This document shows positions 33,396-42,174 of a DNA stretch of 64,000 nucleotides, piece by piece (position 1 is the stretch's first letter; each line of letters begins with the position of its first letter). The stretch covers positions 108,118 through 172,117 of the forward strand of contig NZ_JASCTH010000019.1 in NCBI RefSeq assembly GCF_030009775.1, given 5' to 3'. Source of the DNA: Actinoplanes sandaracinus. GTDB lineage: Bacteria > Actinomycetota > Actinomycetes > Mycobacteriales > Micromonosporaceae. The position numbers and the translations under genes are program-made. The notes below the pieces were generated by a model. That model saw nothing but the letters and a program-made list of their open reading frames with translations, ran no database searches and was not told the DNA's origin.

Positions 33396-35786
33396 TCATT
33401 GGCAGGCCTCACATGATTCGGGGTTTTCCAGGGAACAGAGTTCGGCCTCGGTCAGCGCCGGGATCAGCGAGACCGGCGCGGCGGCCACCACTGGAGCAGC
33501 GACCGCGACCGTGGCCTGCTGAATACGCGTCGCGGGTCGCGAGCGCAGGTAGTAACTGGTCTTCAGACCGGATTTCCAGGCGTAGAGGTACATCGAGGAG
33601 ACCTTGTTGATGGTCGGAGCGGCCATGAACAGGTTCAGCGACTGCGACTGGTCGATGTACGGTGCCCGGGCCGCGGCCAGGTCGATCAGGGCCCGCTGCG
33701 GCAGTTCCCACGCGGTGCGGAACAGTTCCCGCACGTCGTCGGGGAGTTCGGTGATGCCCTGCACCGATCCTTCGGCGCGCTTGATCTGCTCGCGGATCTC
33801 GGCGGTCCACAGTCCGCGGGCCTTGAGTTCCCGTACCAGGTAGGTGTTGATCTGCAGGAACTCGCCGGACATCGTCTCGCGCTTGAACAGGTTGGAGACC
33901 TGCGGCTCGATGCATTCGTAGGCGCCGGCGATCGACGCGATCGTCGCCGTCGGCGCGATCGCGATGAGCAGGGAGTTGCGCAGGCCGTGCGTCGCGATGG
34001 AGGAACGCAGCGCCTCCCAGCGCTCGGTCTGCGAGACGGTGGCGCCCCACAGGTCGGGGTGCAGTTCGCCCTTCGCGGCGCGGGTCTGCGAGTACGCCGG
34101 ATGCGGTCCGAATCGCTCGGCCAGAGCGACCGACGACTCGAGCGCGGTCAGGAAGATCTCCTCCTGCACGCGCGTCGACAATTCGCGGGCCGCGGCCGAG
34201 TCGAACGGCAGCCGCAGCGTGAAGAACGCGTCCTGCAGGCCCATCAACCCGAGCCCGACCGGCCGCCAGCGCGGGTTCGAGGCCGCGGCCTGCTGCGACG
34301 GGTAATAGTTGATGTCGATGACCCGGTCCAGGTAGACGATCGCGGTCCGCACCGTCTCCCGCAGTTTCTCCCAGTCGACCCCGTCCGCGGTGACGTGCCC
34401 GCCCAGGTTGATCGACCCGAGGTTGCAGACGGCCGTCTCGTCGTCGTTGTTGACCTCGAGGATCTCGGTGCACAGGTTCGACAGGTGAATGGTGTTGCCG
34501 GGCTCGCCGGTCTGATTCGACAGCGCGTTGGAGCGGTCCTTGAACGTCATCCAGCCGTTGCCGGTCTGCGCCAGGGTGCGCATCATCCGCCCGTACAGAT
34601 CGCGGGCCTTGACGGTTTTGACCGCGTTCTTCTCCGCCGCGCGGTACGCCTCGTCGAACTCCGCGCCGAACAGGTCGGGCAGCTCGGGCGCGTCCGACGG
34701 GTCGATGAGCGACCATTCGGCGTCGGCCTCGACCCGGCGCATGAACTCGTCCGGGATCCAGTTCGCCAGATTGAGGTTGTGGGTGCGGCGCGACTCCTCA
34801 CCGGTGTTGTCGCGCAGTTCCAGGAACTCCTCGATGTCCGGGTGCCACGGCTCCAGATAGACGCAGGCCGCGCCCTTTCGCCGGCCGCCCTGGTTGACCG
34901 CCGCCACACCGGCGTCGAGGGTCTTCAGGAACGGGACGATGCCGTTCGACTTGCCGTTCGTGCCGCGGATCAGGGCGCCCCGGCCCCGGACCCGCGACCA
35001 GGCGATGCCGATGCCACCGGAGAACTTCGACAGTTTCGCGACCTGGTGGTACCGCTCGTAGATCGAGTCGAGCTCGTCCTTCGGGGAGTCGACCAGGAAA
35101 CACGACGACATCTGGGTGTGCCGGGTGCCCGAGTTGAACAACGTCGGTGAGCTCGGCAGATAGGCCAGCGACGACATCAGCCGGTAGAAGCCGATCGCCT
35201 CCCGGGCGTCCTGCGACAGACCACAGGCGACGCGCAGCAGCCAGTACTGCGGGGTCTCCACGACCGTGCGGTCGGTCGGGTGGCGCAGCAGGTACCGGTC
35301 GGCGACCGTACGCAGTCCGAAGTACTCGAACCGCAGGTCACCGGCCACGTCGATGGCGTCGTCGAGCTTGCGGGCGTTACGGGACACGAACGCTGCCGTC
35401 TCCTCGCCGATGAGACCGAGAGCGTGGGCGTGCCTGATCGACTGGCTGAAGCTCGCGACACCCTGCCCGCGGACCTCCTTGTCGACGTACGCGGCCAGCA
35501 GCCGGGCCGCCAGCCGGGAGTACTGCGGCTCCTCGCCGATCAGCTCGGCGGCCGTCTGGATCGACAGTTTGTCCAGCTCAGCGGTCGTCGCACCGTCGTA
35601 CAGGCCGCTGATGGTCTTGGTCGCCACCCGCAGCGGGTCGACCTCGTCGAGGTCAGCGACCCACAACTCCACCGCTTTGACGATCTTGTTGACGTCGACC
35701 GGTTCCAGGTCGCCGTTTCTCTTGCGCACCTGCATCGCGTGCCTGCGCTGCTCCGGCACACCGGTCTTCTGCGGCGTGAGTGTCAT
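33396..35786 (-). CDS. nrdA: Class Ia ribonucleotide reductase alpha subunit
   Basis: A 796-residue R1 subunit. An ATP-cone is near residues 15-105 (MQVRKRNGDLEPVDVNKIVK), so allosteric activity control is expected. The ten-stranded barrel carries SSPTLFNSGTRHTQMSSCFL, catalytic-site residues in NLCTEILEVNNDDETAVCNL, and LLIAIAPTATIASIAGAYEC. The C-terminal redox Cys pair is C-E-A-C-Q. It reduces ribonucleoside diphosphates for DNA synthesis. ATG 35786 has gaggagaggg just upstream. A cobalamin riboswitch and NrdR boxes precede it. Confidence 0.95.
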   Translation of the reverse strand: MTLTPQKTGVPEQRRHAMQVRKRNGDLEPVDVNKIVKAVELWVADLDEVDPLRVATKTISGLYDGATTAELDKLSIQTAAELIGEEPQYSRLAARLLAAYVDKEVRGQGVASFSQSIRHAHALGLIGEETAAFVSRNARKLDDAIDVAGDLRFEYFGLRTVADRYLLRHPTDRTVVETPQYWLLRVACGLSQDAREAIGFYRLMSSLAYLPSSPTLFNSGTRHTQMSSCFLVDSPKDELDSIYERYHQVAKLSKFSGGIGIAWSRVRGRGALIRGTNGKSNGIVPFLKTLDAGVAAVNQGGRRKGAACVYLEPWHPDIEEFLELRDNTGEESRRTHNLNLANWIPDEFMRRVEADAEWSLIDPSDAPELPDLFGAEFDEAYRAAEKNAVKTVKARDLYGRMMRTLAQTGNGWMTFKDRSNALSNQTGEPGNTIHLSNLCTEILEVNNDDETAVCNLGSINLGGHVTADGVDWEKLRETVRTAIVYLDRVIDINYYPSQQAAASNPRWRPVGLGLMGLQDAFFTLRLPFDSAAARELSTRVQEEIFLTALESSVALAERFGPHPAYSQTRAAKGELHPDLWGATVSQTERWEALRSSIATHGLRNSLLIAIAPTATIASIAGAYECIEPQVSNLFKRETMSGEFLQINTYLVRELKARGLWTAEIREQIKRAEGSVQGITELPDDVRELFRTAWELPQRALIDLAAARAPYIDQSQSLNLFMAAPTINKVSSMYLYAWKSGLKTSYYLRSRPATRIQQATVAVAAPVVAAAPVSLIPALTEAELCSLENPESCEACQ

Positions 35787-35914
35787 GCCCTCTCCTCGCG
35801 AGCTCGGCGCGTGGGGGCGGACACCAACGAATCCCCGGGCACCCGGCCACGGGGACACGATCGGCGTCGGCCGTCCCACGCGGCCTTCGACCGCCGCACA
35901 CCACGGTGGCGTAC

Positions 35915-36085
35915 GGCGCGCTGGCAGGTCTTCGGACTCGCGGGCGTGACCGATGACGGTCGCCTACTGGCCGTCGCTTCCCAGGCCGGAAAAGGCCCAG
36001 TGCTTTCTGACGGCGGTCGTTCCCACTCACCGCTGCGGGGCAGTCCCGGTTTCACACCGGGTTCCCTCTTGCCTCGGACACGCCC
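35915..36085 (-). ncRNA. Adenosylcobalamin riboswitch (B12 element) upstream of nrdA
   Basis: On the minus strand the core elements appear in order: gagggaacccggtgtgaaac with ccgggactgccccgcagcgg, then the P7-P10 area (agaaagcactgggcc ... ggcctgggaagcgacggcca), and the B12 box area gagtccgaagacctgccagc closing P1. It sits about 130 bases before the nrdA start. In actinomycetes such riboswitches turn off class Ia nrdAB when B12 supports the class II reductase NrdJ; no nrdJ is in this window. Confidence 0.93.
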
Positions 36086-36115
36086 TGACGGGCACGGCCG
36101 AACCAGCTGCGTGAG

Positions 36116-36163
36116 ACACCATATATGGGCGGCCATGCAAAGTCATAACCCAACATGGTGTGT
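36116..36163. promoter_or_regulatory. Tandem NrdR boxes
   Basis: Two 16-bp sites, acaccatatatgggcg (36116-36131) and acccaacatggtgtgt (36148-36163), each fit the NrdR box pattern acacwatatatwgtgt. Their starts are 32 bp apart, about three helical turns, as expected for NrdR. They lie just upstream of the riboswitch, over the likely nrdA promoter. Confidence 0.75.
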
Positions 36164-36292
36164 TGACCTTGTCACTCCTCCGCGATACGCCGACACGCCC
36201 GGGGCGCTGCCGCACGCCGCCGTCCGATCCGGACGCGACGCTCCCACGAGGGGTCGCCAATCCGGCGCCGGCTTTCCGGTAGACATAGATCC

Positions 36293-36775
36293 ATGACATA
36301 TCCGCCGCCGCAGTACCACGGGGAAACCGGGGAGCTCAACGCCGTCTATCGCCCGGCCGCCACACCGCCCGAGCTGATCTATCCCAACAACGGCACCCGG
36401 GTCCACTACCTCTCCAGCGGGGCCTCCACGGGAGGCCTCTTCGGCCTCTACCGCTGGGAGTGCGGACCCGGCGTCACCGGCCCCGACCCCCATTTCCACC
36501 GTACGATCAGCGAATCCTTCTACATCCTCTCCGGCACCATGCGGATCTACACCGGTGAGAAGTGGATCGACGCCGAGCCGCACGACTGGGTGCACGTTCC
36601 GATCGGCGGAATCCACGCGTTCAAGAACGAGTCGGGCGAGCCGGCGTCGATGCTGCTGCACTTCTCCCCCGGCGCGCCGCGTGAGGGATATTTCGAGGGC
36701 CTGGCCCATCTCGGCGAGATGACCGACGACGAGCGTGCCGCCTTCTACCTCGAACACGACAACATCTGGCTCTGA
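36293..36775 (+). CDS. Cupin-domain protein
   Basis: A 160-residue protein with one cupin barrel. Motif 1 carries metal-ligand-type residues GPDPHFHRTISESFYILSGT (H-x-H...E), motif 2 is HVPIGGIHAFKNESGEPASM (P-x-G-x-x-H). The enzyme activity, if any, is unknown; such proteins may be dioxygenases, isomerases or binding proteins. The start at 36293 (MTYPPPQYHGETGELNAVYR) is ATG. It ends before a strong terminator. Confidence 0.88.
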   Translation: MTYPPPQYHGETGELNAVYRPAATPPELIYPNNGTRVHYLSSGASTGGLFGLYRWECGPGVTGPDPHFHRTISESFYILSGTMRIYTGEKWIDAEPHDWVHVPIGGIHAFKNESGEPASMLLHFSPGAPREGYFEGLAHLGEMTDDERAAFYLEHDNIWL

Positions 36776-36786
36776 CCAGCCGTTCG

Positions 36787-36822
36787 ATCCGTCCGGCGGC
36801 CCACGGGGGCCGCCGGACGGAT
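36787..36822 (+). terminator. Terminator hairpin after the cupin gene
   Basis: A perfect 16-bp stem, atccgtccggcggccc with gggccgccggacggat, and a 4-base loop, 11 bases past the cupin stop. It has no T-tract, as is common in actinobacteria. Confidence 0.82.
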
Positions 36823-36919
36823 GGCACCAGAACAATCCTCACATCATTGATCCCGGGACCGCGGGTCTCCCGTACAGCAGGGCAGGACCAGGCAGTTCGC
36901 GGGAGGAGCGATCACGCTC

Positions 36920-37870
36920 GTGGCAACGGCACGCTCGAACCATCGGGAAGAACGCGTTCGGAGTGCGCCGTTCGTACAGTTCGGTAACCCAGAGCACACG
37001 GCCGAACCCTCTCGGTATCGACGCTCGGTCCCGAGCCCGCAGCCGGACAGTCCGCCCTCCGCCGAAAGCTGGCGCGGTTCCGGGCCGGACCTGTACGAAG
37101 TCGGCGTGGCGCCGGCCCGCTCGGCGCACCGCCGCCGGCGGCGCGGTCGCCGCCGGGCCCAGCGCCCGGGCCGGGCCACCACCATCCTGGTGGCGATGAG
37201 CGCCGTCGCGGTGGCGGTCGGCGCGGTCGCCGCCGTCAACGGCGGCCTCCCGGCGATCCGGCCCTCCGCCACCGTCGGCGCGGCGCTCGACGATCGATCG
37301 AGCGTCCCGGAAGCCGCGTCCCGCGGCGAGATCCGCGCCGCTACCGCGGCGCCCTCACCACCGAGTCCGAGTGCGGCGGTCACCGCCACGCCGAAGGCGA
37401 GCACGGCAACCCCGAAGTCGGCGGCGCCCCGGCGGGCCGAGCCGGTCGCCGGCCTCGACCGGACACAGATGGACAACGCCGCGATCATCGTCGCGGTGGG
37501 CCGGGAACGCGACCTGCCCCGCCGCGCGCTTCTCGTCGCCGTGATGACCGGGATGCAGGAGTCGAGCCTGCGCAACCTGGCGAACACCACGATCCCGGCC
37601 TCCCTGCGCCGCCCCAACGAGGGCGAGGGTGACGACTTCGACTCGCTCGGCGTCTTCCAGCAGCGCCCCAGCCAGGGGTGGGGCAGTGTGGCGGAACTGA
37701 TGAACCCGCGCTATGCCGCCGGCGCCTTCTATCAGCGACTGGTCGAGGTCGACGACTGGGAGGACAAGAGCCTCGCCGGCGCCGCCCAGGCCGTGCAGCG
37801 GTCGGAGTTTCCGGACGCCTACGCCAAGCACGCGGACCTGGCGAACAAGGTCGTCGACGCGTTGCTGTGA
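36920..37870 (+). CDS. Membrane-anchored protein with lysozyme-like C-terminal domain
   Basis: A 316-residue protein. A polar N-terminus with a strongly basic cluster (HRRRRRGRRRAQRPGR) leads into one TM helix (TILVAMSAVAVAVGAVAAVN), then an Ala/Pro/Ser/Thr linker (SPPSPSAAVTATPKASTATP). The C-terminal domain (about 180-316) reads MDNAAIIVAVGRERDLPRRA, VMTGMQESSLRNL, DSLGVFQQRPSQGWGSVAEL and MNPRYAAGAFYQRLVEV, as in actinobacterial lytic-transglycosylase-like proteins. The Glu in MQES is a candidate catalytic acid. GTG 36920 is the best start. Confidence 0.78.
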   Translation: MATARSNHREERVRSAPFVQFGNPEHTAEPSRYRRSVPSPQPDSPPSAESWRGSGPDLYEVGVAPARSAHRRRRRGRRRAQRPGRATTILVAMSAVAVAVGAVAAVNGGLPAIRPSATVGAALDDRSSVPEAASRGEIRAATAAPSPPSPSAAVTATPKASTATPKSAAPRRAEPVAGLDRTQMDNAAIIVAVGRERDLPRRALLVAVMTGMQESSLRNLANTTIPASLRRPNEGEGDDFDSLGVFQQRPSQGWGSVAELMNPRYAAGAFYQRLVEVDDWEDKSLAGAAQAVQRSEFPDAYAKHADLANKVVDALL

Positions 37871-37956
37871 GCTAGCCTCCGGCTTCGTGGACCAGCCGCC
37901 GCGTCATCAGCGGCGACTACCGCGAGCGCCGGCTGGCGCGCAACCCGGTTCCCCGG

Positions 37957-38538
37957 TCAGCATCGCCGCACCTTCGGGACGCCCAAGGTCGTCGCCAGCA
38001 GGCCGGCGGTGTTCGCGGGGTTTCCGGCGACGCGCATTGTCTGGGCGATGGTCAGGTTCGCCGACGTGCCGCACGGGGCCCACGCCGCCTGGTGGGGGAC
38101 GGCGCTGGTGTTCCAGGCGCCGGACTGCGGGCCCGTCGCTTTCTTGGTGACGCGCGCGGTCTTTTCGGAGCCGGTGAACCACATGGCCGTCGTAAGGGTC
38201 GCGGTTGCGCCCGCGTCGAGGGTGACGGCGGCCCGATTGGCCACTGAGGGGATCTGATAGGTCCAACCGGCCGGGATCGCCACTCTCACGGAGAGGACAC
38301 AGCTCTTGTAGTCGTTGCCGGACACCCGGAACGCACTGTAGGCCAGGCTGAACGCGGTGTTGTCCGCGGCGGTCTGTGCGGCGGTGGTGCCCTTGGGACA
38401 GCCGCTGCCGAAGGCACCCAGGACATTGAGGGTGGGCTTCGGTTGTTTCCCCGGCGGTGGGGGATCCGTCGAGGTGGACGGCGGCACGAACAGGGATGCG
38501 CCGACGAGAGTCGCTACGATGATCTTAAATCCATACAC
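37957..38538 (-). CDS. DUF4360-type secreted protein, copy 3
   Basis: A 193-residue exported protein starting at GTG 38538 (VYGFKIIVATLVGASLF), after aaaaggggt. The mature part matches the other two copies: VLGAFGSGCPKGTTAAQT, NTAFSLAYSAFRVSGNDYKS, CVLSVRVAIPAGWTYQIPSV, AMWFTGS, and the terminal Cys. Four cysteines are conserved, suggesting two disulfides. Function unknown for the family. It shares an almost identical block (FGSGCPKGTT...AFSLAYSAFRVSGNDYK) with copy 2, so the duplication is recent. Confidence 0.8.
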   Translation of the reverse strand: MYGFKIIVATLVGASLFVPPSTSTDPPPPGKQPKPTLNVLGAFGSGCPKGTTAAQTAADNTAFSLAYSAFRVSGNDYKSCVLSVRVAIPAGWTYQIPSVANRAAVTLDAGATATLTTAMWFTGSEKTARVTKKATGPQSGAWNTSAVPHQAAWAPCGTSANLTIAQTMRVAGNPANTAGLLATTLGVPKVRRC

Positions 38539-38659
38539 GGGGACCCCTTTTTGTTTCTCGGCGCTGGCCGGAAGGCTCACCATCCACAACGAAAACCGTG
38601 GCGGTCAGGCACCGGCCGGCCACAGGGACCCCTGTCGTCGGCCGGTGGGCGTTCGAATG

Positions 38660-39247
38660 TCAGCACTGCTTCCAGGACAGGTTGAAAATCGTTGACGCCT
38701 TCGTGTCGGTATCGATGAGCTCGGCGGAGCTCGAGGCGTTGCCGTTGACCCGCAGCGTGTTGTTGACGTTCAGGTCGAACGACTGGTTGCACGGCGCGTA
38801 GACCAGCGTGGCGGCGGAACTCGTCGTGGTCCAGAGATCGGTGTTCGGGCCGCTGATCGAATTGTCGGCCGACGCGTTCCACGGGCTGCCGGTGAACCAT
38901 GCGTTCATCTGCAGCTTGGCCGACGACTGACCGTCCAGGTTGGGCGTCACCCGGTTGACCACCGAGGTGACCGCATAGGTCCAGCCCTGAGGTACGGCCA
39001 CCCGGACCGACACCTTGCAGTTCTTGTAGTCGTTGCCGGACACCCGGAACGCACTGTAGGCCAGGCTGAACGCGGTGTTGTCCGCGGTGGGCTGTGCGTC
39101 GGTGGTGCCCTTGGGGCACCCGCTGCCGAAGGCACCCAGGACCTTGAGAGTGATCGTCGGTGCCGGCGCCGCCTGGGCCGCTATCGGGAGAAGCGACCCG
39201 AGCAGCGCACCCGCGAGGATTGCCGCCGCGTTCTTCGTACGGAACAT
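38660..39247 (-). CDS. DUF4360-type secreted protein, copy 2
   Basis: A 195-residue protein with a cleavable signal (MFRTKNAAAILAGALLGSLL, cleavage near AQA-AP). The mature body has FGSGCPKGTTDAQPTADNTA, FSLAYSAFRVSGNDYKNCKV, VRVAVPQGWTYAVTSVVNRV, MNAWFTGSPW and the terminal KQC. This is the DUF4360 pattern of a secreted beta-rich protein with conserved cysteines. About 30 bases separate it from copy 1. Confidence 0.85.
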   Translation of the reverse strand: MFRTKNAAAILAGALLGSLLPIAAQAAPAPTITLKVLGAFGSGCPKGTTDAQPTADNTAFSLAYSAFRVSGNDYKNCKVSVRVAVPQGWTYAVTSVVNRVTPNLDGQSSAKLQMNAWFTGSPWNASADNSISGPNTDLWTTTSSAATLVYAPCNQSFDLNVNNTLRVNGNASSSAELIDTDTKASTIFNLSWKQC

Positions 39248-39278
39248 GAGAACTCCTTTTTCAGTAGTGGTGTCGGAA

Positions 39279-39872
39279 CTAGCACTGCTTCCATTTCAGG
39301 AGGAAGGTGGTCGAGACGCGGGCGTCCTGCGCGAACAGCTCCATCGAACTCGTCGGGGGCCCGGCGACCCGCAGCGTGTTGTTGAGAATCAAATTCGCCG
39401 ACGCGCCGCAGGGGGCGAAGATCAGCGCGCCCGCGGTGCTGTCCGTCTGCCAGAAATCGTCGTACGGGCCGTTGAAGGTCTGGTCCGCGCGCAGGGTCCA
39501 TGGGAAACCGGTGAACCACGAGTTCATCAGAATTCGGCCCGACGCGCCGCTGTCGAGAACACCGTAGCCGCGATTGACGACCTGGTACACCGAATACGTC
39601 CAGCCCGCAGGTATGCCGACCCGGATCTGGAGATTGCAGTTCTTCAAGCTGCCTCCGGTCGCTTTGAATTGGCTGAAACTCACGGAGAACGCAGTCTTGT
39701 CCGGCACTTCGGTGGTGACGCTCGAATGGGCCGGGCATCCGCTGCCGTTGACGGCCAGGACCTTGAGCGTGACGACGGGGTCCGCCAGCCGCGCCTGTGC
39801 CGCCGATGGGATCAGCGGCACGATCAGCGCTGCTCCGACGGCTGCGGTCATCATCCGCCTCAACCTGAACAT
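39279..39872 (-). CDS. DUF4360-type secreted protein, copy 1
   Basis: A 197-residue protein, first of three tandem genes on the minus strand. Signal peptide MFRLRRMMTAAVGAALIVPL with cleavage near AQA. The body gives VLAVNGSGCPAHSSVTTEVP, KTAFSVSFSQFKATGGSLKN, IRVGIPAGWTYSVYQVVNRG, MNSWFTGFPWTLRAD and a KQC terminus. It is the most diverged of the three and lacks the KGTT insertion. The role is unknown; secretion and duplication suggest an extracellular binding function. Confidence 0.85.
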   Translation of the reverse strand: MFRLRRMMTAAVGAALIVPLIPSAAQARLADPVVTLKVLAVNGSGCPAHSSVTTEVPDKTAFSVSFSQFKATGGSLKNCNLQIRVGIPAGWTYSVYQVVNRGYGVLDSGASGRILMNSWFTGFPWTLRADQTFNGPYDDFWQTDSTAGALIFAPCGASANLILNNTLRVAGPPTSSMELFAQDARVSTTFLLKWKQC

Positions 39873-40514
39873 GGGGATCCTCTCATTTACGTCTGACGCA
39901 TGGGCATGCGAAATTGCCGGACACTTTCCGTCTCGCCTCGAATACAGCGGTCACGCGCAACCAGGTGGCAGCGGCAAACCCGCTGTCACCCGAATTCGGC
40001 GCCTTGCGAAGCCACCGCGGCCTGTCGGCGCCGGCCCGCGATCGCCGTCAGAAAGATGAATAACAGGCCGCTCGCCGGCTGCGCAGGCAATTCGGCGATG
40101 TTCTGTACGATCGGATATTTCAGCCCGGCTGAAATCTGATTCCTTCAACGCCGGTACTGCCGGTCTGAACTCGGCGTCCGATTTGACGAGTCCCTCTCCG
40201 GGAAAGGCCGGCGCGCACCGGGGGCGCGAAGGCCAGTCATAGAACATGCCAAGTCGGCGTGAAGGCGGTATCTCAGTGAGGCAATAGAAAAATTTGATGC
40301 GCACTCTCATCGGCACGCTCGGAGGGAGCAGATAGTCAGTTCGGCTGGGGGGCCCCACGCGTGCCAGAGGCGCCGGGCCGACGCCAACCACGCGAGCACG
40401 GCGAGCGGAACGATGACCTCGACCAATTCCGCGGCGAGGACTCCGCGCCGTCACCCAGGGGAGATTGATCCGATCTCCGGCATCGGGCACTCAGCGGCCA
40501 GATCCGTCACATCG
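39873..40514. other. AT-richer intergenic region, about 640 bp
   Basis: No supported gene. The region between 40080 and 40330 is lower in GC than its surroundings (for example atcggatatttcagcccggc, tagaaaaatttgatgcgcac). A 179-codon minus frame is open (39951-40490) but reads as chance. The region probably holds the promoter of the DUF4360 genes and marks a boundary of acquired DNA. Confidence 0.45.
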
Positions 40515-41084
40515 CTACTCACCCTCACCAGAGGCAGTCGTGCGTGCTTCAAGCGGCAGTGCGCGATGCTGACGCCATGCGGCCAGAGCGTCATCGCGGC
40601 TGCCGTTCGGATGGCCGCGTCGCCATGTGCGGAGGAACGCGTTGAGTTCGAACTGTGCGCCGATCGGCTGGGATCGGCCCGCCGCGCCGCGGGTGGCATG
40701 CCAGTGCGCCACGGCTTCACCGAGGGTCCGGCCCTCTCCTGTCGCGATGAACGCGCGCATGAAGGCGTCGAAGGTGAAGGCCGGGCCGATCTCCCGGCGG
40801 AAATGCTCGCGGAGGACCTGGCTACAACGTTGCCCGGCCGGGATGACGGTTTGGTTCGTGACCGGAACGCTCAGTTGCCGTCCAGAGGTGCGCGAAATTG
40901 GAGACGCGGGAGCCGGCGCTCCGTCGAGGGCTGCGGCGAGACGATCTGTCAGCACCTGCTTGCCACCACCGCGCGGAACGGCCAGTTCGCGAGCGAGGAC
41001 CGTCAGCTCCTGCCAGGTCCAATACCATCGGCGCAGTTCAGCACCGGTTAGTGCCGCTGACAACGGGGGCCTGATCTCCGACAT
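40515..41084 (-). CDS. SAP-domain/DUF6434-like protein
   Basis: A 189-residue protein from ATG 41084 (MSEIRPPLSAALTGAEL). The N-terminal part (about 5-60) is a SAP-like helix-extended-helix (RRWYWTWQELTVLARELAVP, GGGKQVLTDRLAAAL), a nucleic-acid-binding fold. The C-terminal half (QVLREHFRREIGPAFTFDAF, EAVAHWHATRG, LNAFLRTWRRGHP) matches DUF6434. A longer form from GTG 41153 is possible. The role is unknown. Confidence 0.75.
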   Translation of the reverse strand: MSEIRPPLSAALTGAELRRWYWTWQELTVLARELAVPRGGGKQVLTDRLAAALDGAPAPASPISRTSGRQLSVPVTNQTVIPAGQRCSQVLREHFRREIGPAFTFDAFMRAFIATGEGRTLGEAVAHWHATRGAAGRSQPIGAQFELNAFLRTWRRGHPNGSRDDALAAWRQHRALPLEARTTASGEGE

Positions 41085-41198
41085 GGCTTCGATGATGCCT
41101 GGAGGGTGTGACACAAAGCGGGCTGCGCGACGGCCATACACGATGACTGGCACGCGCTCGTCGACACGAGCGTGGTGTCGGCGGGAATTGACGCGTTC

Positions 41199-41711
41199 CT
41201 AGTCGGGGCGGCCGTCGGCGAGCCATTGGGCGAGGCCGCGCAGCCCGACCGCCCACCGCCCGAGGTCGGTGACCTCCGCGTGCTCGGTGACGACGGTCAG
41301 CAACTCGGCCACCGCCTCGTCCGGACGGTCGGCGTCGTTGAGGGTCAGAGCGCGGAAGACGCGTACGGAGTCCGAGTCGGGGAACTCCCTACGAGCCCGG
41401 TCGAGCACCGTCAGCGACTCGCCCAACTCGCCCAGCCACCGCAGGGTGCTGGCGTACTGGCACAGACACCGGCGCAGCACGTCGCCCTCGAGGCCGAGGG
41501 TGAGCGCCCGTTCGTAGTAGCCGCGCGCAGTCTCTTCCTGACCCGCGGTGTCATAGGCGCCACCCACCTCGTACACGAGGACGGGGTGGTCGGGATGTTC
41601 GGCGAGCAACGCCTGGAAGTAGGCGATCGTCGGCGCCATGTTCGCTCGATCACGTTGGTCGTAGCCGCGCTGGATGGCAGCGGCCAGTTCGGTCGTCACG
41701 TCGGTCGTCAC
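41199..41711 (-). CDS. TPR-repeat protein
   Basis: A 170-residue protein made of tetratricopeptide-like helices: YFQALLAEHPDHPVLVYEVG, GAYDTAGQEETARGYYERAL, QYASTLRWLGELGESLTVLD, and VFRALTLNDADRPDEAVAEL. TPRs mediate protein contacts. No enzymatic part. It resembles a family of actinobacterial tetratricopeptide proteins of unknown role. Confidence 0.85.
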   Translation of the reverse strand: MTTDVTTELAAAIQRGYDQRDRANMAPTIAYFQALLAEHPDHPVLVYEVGGAYDTAGQEETARGYYERALTLGLEGDVLRRCLCQYASTLRWLGELGESLTVLDRARREFPDSDSVRVFRALTLNDADRPDEAVAELLTVVTEHAEVTDLGRWAVGLRGLAQWLADGRPD

Positions 41712-41723
41712 TGCCGCAGTCTC

Positions 41724-41942
41724 CTACGTGCGAGTCTGAGAGGCCATGAAGGCGGCGATGCCGGCTTCGGCTGCCACCTGCTCAGGTCGCTTCCGAAGCC
41801 GCGGCTCGGTGCTCCAGGCATCGGCGAAGGTGATCCTCTCGATGAACCGCCGGTCGTCGTGGTCCTCGAAGCATCGTGGACCCGACGGTTGGTGCTCGTC
41901 ACCGTAGCGGCATCGAGCGTGCTCCGTAAGGCTGCTGTGCAT
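41724..41942 (-). CDS. Small hypothetical protein, 72 residues
   Basis: MHSSLTEHARCRYGDEHQPS begins a 72-codon frame 12 bases upstream of the TPR gene. Composition (ERITFADAWSTEPRLRKRPE, AAEAGIAAFMASQTRT) looks protein-like, but there is no recognisable domain or clear ribosome-binding site. The gap to the next gene (41943-42174) shows nothing else. Confidence 0.45.
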   Translation of the reverse strand: MHSSLTEHARCRYGDEHQPSGPRCFEDHDDRRFIERITFADAWSTEPRLRKRPEQVAAEAGIAAFMASQTRT

Positions 41943-42174
41943 GCAGTGGACCTTAGTTGCGACGATGCCTCAAGGCGCACGCCGAGTCGCTGCAAACATC
42001 CGCGTCTCGGCACGGGCGGGCGCGAGGAACGGCTCACCGGGTAGTCACAGGGCGTGGCCTGTCGAGAGCGCCTACCGGCACTCGCCGTAGCCGCCCCTGG
42101 CGATGCCGTGACGTGCTCCGCAGCGACGCGTGCGGATGACGAGGTCAAGAGCCTCCACGGCCTAGCCTGAGGCG

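Noticed and set aside
39951..40490. 179-codon minus-strand frame in the AT-richer gap
   Set aside because: Arg/Pro-rich, no domain or ribosome-binding site; looks like chance.
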